DNA of 64,000 bases from Amycolatopsis sp. WAC 01376. GTDB lineage: Bacteria; Actinomycetota; Actinomycetes; Mycobacteriales; Pseudonocardiaceae. Where the stretch lies: assembly GCF_003947415.1 (NCBI RefSeq), contig NZ_QHKL01000002.1:1364001-1428000 (forward strand), read 5' to 3'. The notes under the pieces were generated by a model. It made no database searches, was not told where the DNA came from, and was given only the letters and a program-made list of their open reading frames with translations. This document shows, in pieces, positions 33,479 through 41,644 of the stretch (within the stretch, counting starts at the first letter, position 1; each line of letters begins with the position of its first letter). The translations under genes and the position numbers were made by a program.

Positions 33479-33955
33479 TCAGGGGGCGGACTGGCGTCGT
33501 GAGCTGATCACGCCGGTGTTGAAACCGGCGAGGTGGAGCCCACCGGCGAACCGGGCGTGCTCGATCTTGACGCAGCGGTTCATCACCACGTCCAGTCCGG
33601 CCTCCAGGGCCCTGTCGGCGACGGGTTCGTGCCACAGGCCCAGTTGCAGCCAGAGCGTGCGCGCTCCGGCCCTGACGACCTCCTCGGCGACGCCGGGGAG
33701 GTCGTCGTGCTTGCGGAACACGCTGACCAGGTCGACTTCGCCGGGAACGTCGGCCAGTGACGGGTACACCGGCTGTCCGAGGAGTTCGTCCAGCCGCGGG
33801 TTCACGAAGTTGACCTGGTACTTGCTGGAGGAGAGCAGGTACGTCGCGACGAAATAACTCGGCCGCGCCGGATTGTTCGAGGCGCCGACGATGGTCACCG
33901 ATTTCGTCCGCGAAAGGATGCGGCGGCGCTCGACCGCGCCGACGTCATGGCTCAT
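33479..33955 (-). CDS. CoA-binding domain protein (YccU type)
   Basis: ATG 33955 gives 158 residues of a single Rossmann-like CoA_binding domain. It has KSVTIVGASNNPARPSYFVATYL, then VNFVNPRLDELLGQPVYPSL and DLVSVFRKHDDLPGVAEE, ending in NRCVKIEHARF. The family binds CoA or an acyl-CoA, but the role is unclear. It overlaps the sulfhydrylase stop (ATGA), and this pairing with metY-like genes recurs in bacteria. Confidence 0.85.
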   Translation of the reverse strand: MSHDVGAVERRRILSRTKSVTIVGASNNPARPSYFVATYLLSSSKYQVNFVNPRLDELLGQPVYPSLADVPGEVDLVSVFRKHDDLPGVAEEVVRAGARTLWLQLGLWHEPVADRALEAGLDVVMNRCVKIEHARFAGGLHLAGFNTGVISSRRQSAP

Positions 33956-35241
33956 CCCGCCACCGCCTTGCCGAGTGCCTGATCGAGATCCCACAGGATG
34001 TCGTCGACATCCTCCAGCCCGACCGACAGGCGGATCAGGTCCGGGCCGGCACCCGCCGCGCGCAACTGGTCCTCCGAAAGCTGCTGATGGGTGGTGGACG
34101 CCGGATGGATGACCAGCGTCCGCGCGTCCCCGACATTCGCCAGATGCGACAGCAGCTCGACGGAGTTCACGAACGTCTCCCCGGCCGCGCGGCCGCCGTC
34201 GACACCGAAGGAGAACACGGCGCCTGGCCCGGCGGGCAGGTACTTCTTCGCGCGGTCGTGGTGCGGATGGTCCGGCAGGCCCGCGTAGTTCACCCAGGCC
34301 ACCCTGCTGTCGTTCGCGAGGTACTCCGCGACGGCTCGCGCATTGGCGACGTGGGCGTCCATCCGCTGCGGCAGCGTCTCGACGCCTTGCAGCAGGAGGA
34401 AGGCCGAGTGCGGGGAGAGGACGGCGCCGATGTCGCGCAACTGCTCGGCGCGGAGCCGGGTGCAGAAGGCGTACTCGCCGAAGTTCTCCCAGTACTTCAG
34501 GCCGCCGTAGCTTTCGACGGTCTCCGTCATCCGCGGGAACTTCCCGTTCCCCCAGTCGAACTTCCCGGATTCGACGACCACCCCGCCCAGCGTGGTGCCG
34601 TGTCCGCCGAGGAATTTCGTGGCCGAATGCAGCACGATGTCGGTGCCGTGCTCGATCGGGCGGCACAGGTACGGCGTCGCCAGGGTGGCGTCGACGACCA
34701 GCGGGATGTCGTGCGCGTGCGCGAGCTCCGCCAGCCCGGCGAGGTCGGCGATCCCGCCGCCGGGATTGCCGATGATCTCGGTGAAGATCAGCTTCGTCCG
34801 GTCGGTGATGGCGGCCGCGTAGTCCTCGATGCGGTCACCGCTGACGAAGGTGGTCTCGATCCCGAAGCGGCGCAGCGTCCCGGTGAGTTGCGTGACCGTC
34901 CCGCCGTAGAGCCCGCCGGCGGAGACGATGTGGTCTCCCGCCTCGGCGAGCGCGGAGAAGGTCAGGAACTCGGCCGCCTGGCCACTGCTGGTCGCGACCC
35001 CGCCGATCGCGCCTTCGAGGCTGGCCAAGCGTTCCTCGAAGGCCGCGACCGTCGGATTGCCGATGCGGCTGTAGATGTTGCCGTACTTCTGCAACGCGAA
35101 CAGGTTCGCCGCGTCGGCCGCGTCCTCGAAGACGAAGCTCGTGGTCTGGTAGATGGGCACGGCGCGGGCGCCGGTCGCCGGGTCGGGCGTCCCGCCCGCG
35201 TGCAGGGCGCGGGTGCGGAAGCCCCAGGTGCGTTCACTCAT
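33952..35241 (-). CDS. O-acetylhomoserine/O-acetylserine sulfhydrylase
   Basis: The 429-residue PLP enzyme is of the Cys/Met-metabolism family. The PLP lysine sits in HSATKFLGGHGTTLGGVVV (about residue 200). Other marks are the N-terminal FRTRALHAGGTPDPATGARAVPIYQTTSF, YSRIGNPTVAAFEERL and the C-terminal LIRLSVGLEDVDDI. It adds sulfide to O-acetylhomoserine to make homocysteine. ATG 35241 was preferred over an upstream frame extension to 35268. A CoA-binding protein follows in the same operon. Confidence 0.93.
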   Translation of the reverse strand: MSERTWGFRTRALHAGGTPDPATGARAVPIYQTTSFVFEDAADAANLFALQKYGNIYSRIGNPTVAAFEERLASLEGAIGGVATSSGQAAEFLTFSALAEAGDHIVSAGGLYGGTVTQLTGTLRRFGIETTFVSGDRIEDYAAAITDRTKLIFTEIIGNPGGGIADLAGLAELAHAHDIPLVVDATLATPYLCRPIEHGTDIVLHSATKFLGGHGTTLGGVVVESGKFDWGNGKFPRMTETVESYGGLKYWENFGEYAFCTRLRAEQLRDIGAVLSPHSAFLLLQGVETLPQRMDAHVANARAVAEYLANDSRVAWVNYAGLPDHPHHDRAKKYLPAGPGAVFSFGVDGGRAAGETFVNSVELLSHLANVGDARTLVIHPASTTHQQLSEDQLRAAGAGPDLIRLSVGLEDVDDILWDLDQALGKAVAG

Positions 35242-35304
35242 CGCGCCCGACGCTACCTCGCGTCCCACCCGGTGACCATCGTTCCCATCCCGTGGCCACC
35301 CGTC

Positions 35305-36489
35305 CTACTGGCGGTCGAGGGTGATCACCGTGCCAGGGCGGTGACCGTTCCGCCGCGGGGTGACCGGCCGCGATTCGGCGCGGGACACCGCGACCCCGGC
35401 CGGCCGTTGCCGGTCGGCGGGCAGCACCTCGCGCGAGTTCGTCCGGTCCGCCAGCCGCAGGGACTGCGCCGAGGTCAGCCACTCTTCGGCGGGCTCGGCG
35501 ATCTCGAGCAGCAAAGCCTCGAACTCCGACCGGGTGGTTTCGAGGATGTGCGGCGCCGCGAGCCAGCGCAGCACCTGACGTCCGGTGACCGCCATCCGCT
35601 GCCGAGGCGAAGACACCAGCCGCTGGTCGAAGTGGCGGATCAGCACCTCGTCCACGGTGTCCCAGGCGTTGGCGGCGCCGAACAGATCCAGCACGTCCTC
35701 CGAGCCGAGGATCTTGAACGCCTCCGTCAACAGCTGCATGACCTCGACCCGCAGCACGTTCAGATGGCCGTACGAGGTGAACTTCAGGTTGTTCCGCAGG
35801 TCCAGCCCGCTGCGCCGGACGACGGCGACACTGCCGAAGCTCGGGTCGTACGCGCGTTCCCGGACGACGTCGGAGATCCGCTTGTCCCGCCAGAACAACG
35901 CCACCTGGTTGCTGAACTGCGTGAACAGCTGGTGGAAGTCGGTGTTCGGCCGCGAGTTCGCCGAGCCGAGCCCCTTGCCGTAGCCGAGCACTCGCCGGTA
36001 CGCGCTGATGCGGTCCCGCCGGGTGTAGCGCAGCACGTCCCGCCGGTCGAACCGGTACAGGCCGAAGGCGCCGGGGCCGTCGGAAAGCCGGATGGCGCCG
36101 CCCTGGAACAGCTCCTGCAGTTTCTGCACCACGCGGAACACGCCGATCCGCTCGTGCTGATACAGGTAGTACAGGTCGCCGACCGCGATGACCCGCTCCG
36201 AAGCGACCGTCTCGTCGTAGGCATCGACGCCCGGCGGCATCGCCGTCGCCCCGAGGTCCGCGGCCGAACTGTCGCCGAGACCGACGAGCTGCGCGATCCC
36301 GCCGTCCGCCGGACCTGGCCTGCCCCGCTGTTCGGCCTCGACCGCGGTGAGCATGTCGTCCAGCTGTTTGAGGACCGCGTCGCCGAGCTTCGGATCGCTG
36401 CCCAGTTCATTGGCGAGCTTCCCGGCGACCTGGCCGCGCAGTGCCGCGACCCGGTCGAAGAGTTCCCGGTATTCCTTTTCCGTGCCCAT
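35305..36489 (-). CDS. Unrecognised protein, 394 residues, last gene of the five-gene operon
   Basis: I do not recognise the family. The protein is soluble and mixed helical, starting MGTEKEYRELFDRVAALRGQ with coiled-coil character in the first 60 residues. It then has VGDLYYLYQHERIGVFRVVQKLQELF and many charged helices, ending in a basic tail (RRNGHRPGTVITLDRQ). There is no signal peptide or membrane segment. A GGAGG lies upstream, and the gap from the preceding gene is 24 bases. It closes the cluster that begins with the acidic-repeat protein. Its role must be inferred from that set. Confidence 0.8.
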   Translation of the reverse strand: MGTEKEYRELFDRVAALRGQVAGKLANELGSDPKLGDAVLKQLDDMLTAVEAEQRGRPGPADGGIAQLVGLGDSSAADLGATAMPPGVDAYDETVASERVIAVGDLYYLYQHERIGVFRVVQKLQELFQGGAIRLSDGPGAFGLYRFDRRDVLRYTRRDRISAYRRVLGYGKGLGSANSRPNTDFHQLFTQFSNQVALFWRDKRISDVVRERAYDPSFGSVAVVRRSGLDLRNNLKFTSYGHLNVLRVEVMQLLTEAFKILGSEDVLDLFGAANAWDTVDEVLIRHFDQRLVSSPRQRMAVTGRQVLRWLAAPHILETTRSEFEALLLEIAEPAEEWLTSAQSLRLADRTNSREVLPADRQRPAGVAVSRAESRPVTPRRNGHRPGTVITLDRQ

Positions 36490-36513
36490 CGTCTTCCTCC
36501 CGTACGGGTCCGG

Positions 36514-37899
36514 CTACTGCCCGGTCCGCTTGCGCGTGGTCCGGGGTTTCGGCGGTTCCTCCGCCTCGGGTGGTGTCTGCTCTTCTTGGACGGCGTGCCC
36601 TTCGCGCAGCTCGGCGACCGACGGCACCGCCGGCGTCCGCCCGGACGACGGCGGGGGCAGCGGAGGCGGCGGGGGCGTCGGCTGCGGCATGAGCTGCGGG
36701 GTGGGCGGGGCCGGTGGATTCGGGTCGGACGACGACGGCGACGGCGTGCCGGGCCGCCCGATCGGCTCGGCGATCCGGACGACCTCCTGCAGATGGTCGT
36801 CGAGTTCGTCGATGGCCCGTTGCACGCGGGAGCTGAAGAAGCCCGGGGGAAGTGACGCGCGGAAGTTGCCGGGGATGTCCCCGTTGAGGCCGCCGGTGCT
36901 CTGCCGGGGCAGGTTGGCCACGATCCGCTGAAGCCGCCTCGCGATCTGGATGAACGACGTGCCGACACCTTCCTTGCCCGCCGACTCGATCAGCTTGCCG
37001 CCCTCGAAGGTGGCGAATTCACGGATCCAGCGCAGCAGCCCGCCGAGCGACATGGTCCCGCCCTCCGGGTCCGGGACACGGAGCACTTCCAGGTCTTCCT
37101 GCTGGATGAACACCGATCGCAGCATCGCGACGACCTCGTCGACCTGGGACGCCGCCGCGGACAGCAGCCGGGAAAGGGCGACCACGGCGGGACCGAAGAA
37201 CGGCTGACCGCCTGCCGGCTGCGAGAACGGATCGATCTTGTCGCGTGCGTCCTGCCAGCCCCTGAACAACGAGACCACCCAATCCGTCAGCGTGATGAAG
37301 GAGGTCTGGATCCGTTCTTCCTCGATCGTGTTGACCTTGCCCGAGACCAGGCCGAGCTCGTCCCGCAACTGGCCGAGGTGCCCTCGCGTCCCGTCTCCGA
37401 GCAGCAGCAGGAAGAGCTGATCGACCCGTGCCACGCGGAGCAGCGGGCTCTCCAGCTCCTGCCGGATCTGTTCGAGATCGTGCCGGACGAGCGCACGGAA
37501 GCCTTCGGCGTTCTCGGGGTCCGAATCCGTCCTCAGTGGACGGAGCGAGTCGAGCAGTGCGAGCGAGTCCTTGACCGCGCTCCGGGCCCTCGCCGCGAGC
37601 GAGGCCTGTCCGCCGGTGACGGCGCCGAGGTCGGCTTGGATCGCGTACCCGCGCGGTGTCCACTTGGCCTCGGTTCGCCCTTGGACTTCTTTCAGCTCGA
37701 AGCTGCCGGTCAGCGCCGCCACGAACCCTTTCGTGTCACCCTCGCGCCACTTCCAGCCGAGCATGTCGCTGATCGTCTGTGCGGCGAGTGCGCCGGGTGC
37801 CGCCGACGGCGGTGGGTACTGCCCGGTCGACAGCGGATACGCGCTGTCGATGTCCTGTGCACGCGGCAACGTCGCGCCGCGGTCGTCGTTGATCGTCAT
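36514..37899 (-). CDS. Unrecognised protein with proline-rich C-terminus, 461 residues
   Basis: ATG 37899 overlaps the preceding stop as ATGA. The N-terminal half is helical and includes TISDMLGWKWREGDTKGFVA and KWTPRGYAIQADLGAVTGGQ. A Pro-rich segment (PPAPPTPQLMPQPTPPPPPL, about residues 395–420) leads to a charged tail ending RTTRKRTGQ. No known domain was recognised and no signal peptide is present. The proline tract could be a docking arm or linker. It is the fourth gene of the operon. Confidence 0.78.
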   Translation of the reverse strand: MTINDDRGATLPRAQDIDSAYPLSTGQYPPPSAAPGALAAQTISDMLGWKWREGDTKGFVAALTGSFELKEVQGRTEAKWTPRGYAIQADLGAVTGGQASLAARARSAVKDSLALLDSLRPLRTDSDPENAEGFRALVRHDLEQIRQELESPLLRVARVDQLFLLLLGDGTRGHLGQLRDELGLVSGKVNTIEEERIQTSFITLTDWVVSLFRGWQDARDKIDPFSQPAGGQPFFGPAVVALSRLLSAAASQVDEVVAMLRSVFIQQEDLEVLRVPDPEGGTMSLGGLLRWIREFATFEGGKLIESAGKEGVGTSFIQIARRLQRIVANLPRQSTGGLNGDIPGNFRASLPPGFFSSRVQRAIDELDDHLQEVVRIAEPIGRPGTPSPSSSDPNPPAPPTPQLMPQPTPPPPPLPPPSSGRTPAVPSVAELREGHAVQEEQTPPEAEEPPKPRTTRKRTGQ

Positions 37900-38360
37900 C
37901 GGGTCGCCCCACATCCCTTGAATTCGGCCAGTTCCACTGCTTCACGCCAGCACCGCACCATCACGTCCTCCGCCGAGGACAAGGCGATGGCGCATTGGTC
38001 CACCCCGGCGTGGAAGCTCTTCGCCCAGCCCCGCCATTCCTGTTCCCGCCCGTGCACCGCGCGCAGCAGCCCGGAAACCGCGTGGTGCGAACGGCACTGC
38101 CCGTCCACCCGGCGCCGCAGCTTCAGCAGCGACGACGCTGTGGTGTGCAACGACTCGGCGCTCACCGGGCGCTGTGTGGCACGTGTGGCCGCTTCGACCT
38201 CACCGGTACCGTCGAGGACGACCTCGGCGAGGTGATCCGCCGCGGCGAGCCCGACGCCGTCGGGCCTGTCCTCCGAGACGCTGATCTCCAGCGCCCGCCA
38301 GCACGCCGCCACCTGGTTCACTTCCTTGCCCAGCCGGGAGAATTCGGTGTGGATGGTCAT
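37896..38360 (-). CDS. Unrecognised helical protein, 154 residues
   Basis: ATG 38360 starts one base inside the preceding stop. The protein is mostly helical, begins TIHTEFSRLGKEVNQVAACW and ends WREAVELAEFKGCGATR, with about five scattered cysteines (for example VAACW, DGQCR, VDQCAI, VRCWR). The cysteines may bind metal or form pairs, but spacing gives no known motif. It is the third gene of the operon, tightly coupled on both sides. Confidence 0.75.
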   Translation of the reverse strand: MTIHTEFSRLGKEVNQVAACWRALEISVSEDRPDGVGLAAADHLAEVVLDGTGEVEAATRATQRPVSAESLHTTASSLLKLRRRVDGQCRSHHAVSGLLRAVHGREQEWRGWAKSFHAGVDQCAIALSSAEDVMVRCWREAVELAEFKGCGATR

Positions 38361-39700
38361 CTCGACCTCCTGCCGAGCTCTTCCATGAAGAAACCGGAAA
38401 GCCGCTTCGGCGAGGCCATTCCCTCTTCGAGCGCGAACCGGACCGCGCCGATCAGGAACCGTTCCGGCACCACGCCCGGGGACACGCCGTCGGCCAGCCT
38501 TTCCGCCGCTTCCTCGATCATCGCCTGTTCCTTGGCTTCGAACCGCAGCGCCTTCGCGAGGGGGCGATGGCCCAGCGAGGGGAACGAGGTGAAGCACATC
38601 GCGTCCACCACCACGGGGATCGCCTTGTCCGCCGTTTTCAACAGTGCCGGCGGTGCGTTGATCAGCTTCGCCCTCGGGTACAGCTTCCGCCACAGCGCCG
38701 CGTATGCTTCCGCGTGCTGGGTGAAACCCATGCGGCGCAACAACTCCACCGAGATCTTCGCCCGCAGGTACGGCACCGGGTGCACCGCGCGTGGGGAGAA
38801 CACCGTCGTTTCGAGTTCGGTGCGCCCGATGACGTCGAACAGCGAACCGACGACCGCCGGACCGCCCAGCAACAGCGCGGACAGGTCGGCGAAGGTCTCG
38901 CGGTTCCACCTGACCCAGGTACCGGTCACCGCCCGTGGCACCCCCGCCTCGACGAGTCTCGCCGCGACCTGCAGCGGGATCGCCCTGGCGAGGCCAAGGT
39001 CGTTCTGCAGGTTGTGGCTCACCTCGTGCAGGACCGCGCCGAGCGTCCACGGGTTCACCAGCCGGTGGTACGGAAGCTGGATCAGCGGGAACGGGTTCAG
39101 CCGGTTTCCCAGCCGCCGCAAGGGGATCCCGCGGCGCGAGGTGGCCGGGCCGGAGCCGGTGCGCAGGTAGCAGAACGGTGGCGGAGTCGGGATCGACCGC
39201 CAGTGCCCGATCCCGAGGTACGCGTACTGATAGCAGTCGAGCGCCACCCGGTCGCAGGCCACCAGCCACGGGGCGAACGCGCCCTGCCGCTGGTTGAACA
39301 GGTCGAGGTAGAAGTCCCAGACCCGTTCGGTGGTCCGGACCCAGCGCTGGGCGCGGGACTTCGCCAGCAGGAGCCGGGCGAGCTCGGCCTGTTCCGGCCG
39401 CTCCACCGCCTCCTGCGCGCTCCTGCGGGCCACGCGGGTCGCGGTGGACAACGGTCCCCGCAGGGTCGCCATCATGCGGTTGACCGCCGCCAGATGGGCC
39501 CGGCTCGGCCCGGTCGCCGGATCGCCGAACTCCGACCAGCGGAACGGCCGCAACGCGTCCAGATGCCGCTCCACGTTGGTGGCCTGGGAGAGGACCCATG
39601 CCTCCAGTTCCCTCCCGCCGGATGGCCTCGCCCGCCGCGCTCCGGCGGGAGGGACCGGGGCACCGGATGCCGCGGGGAGCGCCCTAACGGCGGCGCGCAC
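38357..39700 (-). CDS. Putative zinc metallopeptidase with HEVSH motif, 447 residues
   Basis: The key motif is TLGAVLHEVSHNLQND, an HExxH zinc site at about residues 225–229. It is followed 38 residues later by WNRETFADL, whose glutamate could be the third ligand, as in gluzincins. No signal peptide is visible, so it would act inside the cell unless exported otherwise. GTG 39700 is my choice: it overlaps the end of the preceding gene by 17 bases but lacks a good ribosome binding site. The frame continues upstream to 39817. The substrate is unknown; the partner acidic-repeat protein is an obvious candidate. Confidence 0.8.
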   Translation of the reverse strand: MRAAVRALPAASGAPVPPAGARRARPSGGRELEAWVLSQATNVERHLDALRPFRWSEFGDPATGPSRAHLAAVNRMMATLRGPLSTATRVARRSAQEAVERPEQAELARLLLAKSRAQRWVRTTERVWDFYLDLFNQRQGAFAPWLVACDRVALDCYQYAYLGIGHWRSIPTPPPFCYLRTGSGPATSRRGIPLRRLGNRLNPFPLIQLPYHRLVNPWTLGAVLHEVSHNLQNDLGLARAIPLQVAARLVEAGVPRAVTGTWVRWNRETFADLSALLLGGPAVVGSLFDVIGRTELETTVFSPRAVHPVPYLRAKISVELLRRMGFTQHAEAYAALWRKLYPRAKLINAPPALLKTADKAIPVVVDAMCFTSFPSLGHRPLAKALRFEAKEQAMIEEAAERLADGVSPGVVPERFLIGAVRFALEEGMASPKRLSGFFMEELGRRSR

Positions 39701-40586
39701 GGCCGCGCGCCCGCTTGCTCTGTGCGGCACGACGCCGGTTGCGCTGTGCCGCGGTCCGCGCCGGGACACGCCGCGCGGTCCGGCGACGCTGTGCTCCCGG
39801 CCGCTGTGCCGCCGCACGCCGTCGAGCGGGCTGCTTGCGGCGCGTGCTCTTCTTCTTCGGCCGCTTCAGCAGCTTGTCCGCACCGAAGCTGACAGCGCCA
39901 CCGATCAACGCGTTCGACAGCCAGCCGGGCGTCATCTGCAGGGGGTTTTTGAGGCGGGCACCGACCTTCTTCGCGGTGCGCTTGACGATCTGCGGAATAC
40001 GCCGGACGAGGTGCCGTGTGCCGGGATTGCGCCAGAGCCTGCGGCCGAGGCCGGCGGCGCCGCGGATGATCTTCGGGGCCACCGAGCGCACGATCGGGGC
40101 GAGCCGGGGCAGCGCGCGGACGGCCAGCGCCGCCAGCGGTCCGATGAACGCCTCGGCCTCCTCCTCGGTCTCGGCCTGTTCCGCCTGGAAGGCCAGCCTG
40201 GCCAGCTGATCGGCGTCGGGATAGAGGCGACGCAGCGGATTGACGAAGTCCTCTCCTTCGAACTCGTCCTCGAACTCGAACTCCGCCTCGAGCTCGCGGA
40301 CCAGGTTCTCGAACTCCGCTTCGAATTCGGCCTCGTCCTCGAACTCGAACTCGTAGAGCGCTTCGTCCTCGTCCTCGAGTTCGTCTTCGAGCTCCTGGGC
40401 CAGTTCACCCAGTTCGTCTTCGTCCTCGAACTCGTAGAGCGCCTCGTCCTCGTCTTCGAGCTCGTCCTCCAGCTCATAGGCCAGTTCGCCGAGCGCGCCC
40501 TCCAGCTCGTCCTCGAACTCGTCCTCGAACTCACGGCTCAGCTCGTCTTCCAACTCGCCGTCCACTGCCGCATAGCCACGGCTCAT
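39684..40586 (-). CDS. Acidic-repeat / basic-tail protein, 300 residues, first gene of the operon
   Basis: ATG 40586 follows an AGGAG-type site. Residues about 11–112 are almost entirely E, D, L and F, including a near-exact 27-residue tandem repeat (residues 33–59 and 60–86, core ELEDELEDEDEALYEFE). Residues 145–215 are a helical, basic segment (FIGPLAALAVRALPRLAPIV, then RRLWRNPGTRHLVRRIPQIV). Then come a hydrophobic GWLSNALIGGAVSFGADKLL and, from about 250, an Arg/Lys-rich tail ending RARGRARRR. The extreme charge split is unlike ordinary proteins. I do not recognise a named family. Confidence 0.82.
   Translation of the reverse strand: MSRGYAAVDGELEDELSREFEDEFEDELEGALGELAYELEDELEDEDEALYEFEDEDELGELAQELEDELEDEDEALYEFEFEDEAEFEAEFENLVRELEAEFEFEDEFEGEDFVNPLRRLYPDADQLARLAFQAEQAETEEEAEAFIGPLAALAVRALPRLAPIVRSVAPKIIRGAAGLGRRLWRNPGTRHLVRRIPQIVKRTAKKVGARLKNPLQMTPGWLSNALIGGAVSFGADKLLKRPKKKSTRRKQPARRRAAAQRPGAQRRRTARRVPARTAAQRNRRRAAQSKRARGRARRR
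40329..40490. repeat. 81-bp tandem duplication inside the acidic-repeat gene
   Basis: Two adjacent 81-base copies encode residues 33–59 and 60–86. They share long identical runs such as TCGTCCTCGAACTCGTAGAG (plus strand) and differ by a few substitutions. In-frame duplication shows that the acidic segment can change length by slippage or recombination. Confidence 0.75.
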
Positions 40587-40685
40587 AACCGTTCTCCTCT
40601 GCTCCGGTGAAAATCCCGCGGTCCCCGGCGCGGTGCGTCGGTGAGCACGGACCCGACACTGCCCGCACACCGGGGCACACCGGTA

Positions 40686-40734
40686 GTCACACGTTCCTGT
40701 GTGACATGAATCGACTAGTTCGGACTTGTCACAC
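40686..40734. promoter_or_regulatory. Three GTCACAC motifs in the divergent promoter
   Basis: GTCACAC occurs at 40686–40692 and 40728–40734, and inverted as GTGTGAC at 40699–40705. The first two form a palindrome with a six-base spacer. They lie between the acidic-repeat gene (start 40586) and the LuxR-type gene (start 40810), and are good candidates for binding by that regulator. Confidence 0.55.
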
Positions 40735-40809
40735 AAATCGACGATGCGCTTTTCCTGTCGGAGGGGTTTGCTAGAGAGGGAGGGAAACCAAGAGGGGGGA
40801 GGCCGGTCT

Positions 40810-41235
40810 ATGTCCACGAGCCCGGCGGTGGGATTTCCTGCGGCACCGATACACGATCTCGCGCGGCAGCGGAGGAAGGTCGTTTCGGACGACGAAACCG
40901 TGCGAAGCCTGGCGAGATCACTCGTCCGGCGGGTCACGGAACTGTGCGACGGGGACGCCGCGATGCGGAGACCGTTGCTCGACCTCACCGAGCACGGCGT
41001 CAGATGCCTGCTCGTACCGGTGACGCCGGAGGCGCACGACCTGCTCAGCCCGCGCGAGCACGAAGTGGCGCGCATGGTGAGCAGGGGCTATACGAACAAG
41101 CAGATCGCCGGTGTGCTGGAAATCAGCCTGAACACGGTTTCCGCGCATATGCGGCGGATCTTCACGAAATTGGGGGTCGGCACCCGTGCGGCGATGGTGG
41201 CCGCGTTGACGGGGGAGAATCTCGCGGCGGTGTGA
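40810..41235 (+). CDS. LuxR-type HTH regulator divergent from the unknown operon
   Basis: ATG 40810 with GGGAGG upstream gives 141 residues; a longer in-frame start at 40726 would include the operator region. The C-terminal LuxR helix-turn-helix is clear: LSPREHEVARMVSRGYTNKQ, then IAGVLEISLNTVSAHMRRIF and TKLGVGTRAAMVAAL (about residues 80–135). The first 75 residues are not a receiver or autoinducer domain and have a helical start (ARQRRKVVSDDETVRSLARS). It most likely controls the five-gene operon and itself. Confidence 0.9.
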   Translation: MSTSPAVGFPAAPIHDLARQRRKVVSDDETVRSLARSLVRRVTELCDGDAAMRRPLLDLTEHGVRCLLVPVTPEAHDLLSPREHEVARMVSRGYTNKQIAGVLEISLNTVSAHMRRIFTKLGVGTRAAMVAALTGENLAAV

Positions 41236-41462
41236 AAGGGACCGCGACACGGGCCGGACGGGACTTTCCCGCGTCTGATGTGGTGAAGGGCGCTTTCGTC
41301 GCATGGCATGCGGGAATGGCGTCCTTCGCGGTGCGAGGAAGTGCGTGGGGGCGCTGTCTGGACCGCGATGCGGCCAGGCCCGCTCTCCGGGGTGGTCGTG
41401 AGTGGTAAGGCAAACGTGTCGTGTCTCGGGCGAGACGGCGGTCTGGGTGACGCGACACCGCA

Positions 41463-41575
41463 CTCGCGTGCTCAAACCCGGATCTCGCGTGTTCAGAGAC
41501 GTAACTCGCGTGTTCAGACTCCGCACTCGCGAGTTCCGTCTACAAACACGCGAGTCACGTCCCCAAACACGCGAG
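41463..41575. repeat. Six-unit symmetrical array with exact 21-bp period
   Basis: CTCGCGTG begins at 41463, 41484 and 41505; the palindrome CTCGCGAG begins at 41526; and CACGCGAG (the inverse of CTCGCGTG) begins at 41547 and 41568. Every step is 21 bases, about two turns of B-DNA, so all six cores face the same side of the helix. The strands swap orientation at the central palindrome. This is not a CRISPR array: the unit is only 21 bp with no unique spacers. Confidence 0.8.
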
Positions 41576-41607
41576 TCACGCCTTGCCCACTGCCACCAGG
41601 GACCACA

Positions 41608-41644
41608 TCTGACGGTAGCGAAAGCCTCCTTCGCTACCGTCAGA
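41608..41644. terminator. 15-bp hairpin near the end of the FhuF-like gene
   Basis: Bases 41608–41622 pair perfectly with 41630–41644 around a seven-base loop (outer TCTGACGG…CCGTCAGA). It is 136 bases past the convergent FhuF-like stop, so it may terminate that transcript. Its GTAGCGAA/TTCGCTAC core matches the hairpin at 22253–22275 in layout. Confidence 0.55.

Noticed and set aside
34087..36855. 922-codon open frame on the plus strand
   Set aside because: Antisense to the sulfhydrylase and unknown operon genes; the composition (R, D, G, V, P-rich) is that of a GC-rich shadow frame.
35305..40586. Contractile injection system or phage tail cluster
   Set aside because: No sheath, tube, baseplate or AAA+ gene was found in the cluster.
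41463..41575. Possible CRISPR array
   Set aside because: Units are 21 bp with an inversion in the middle and no unique spacers, and no cas genes are present.
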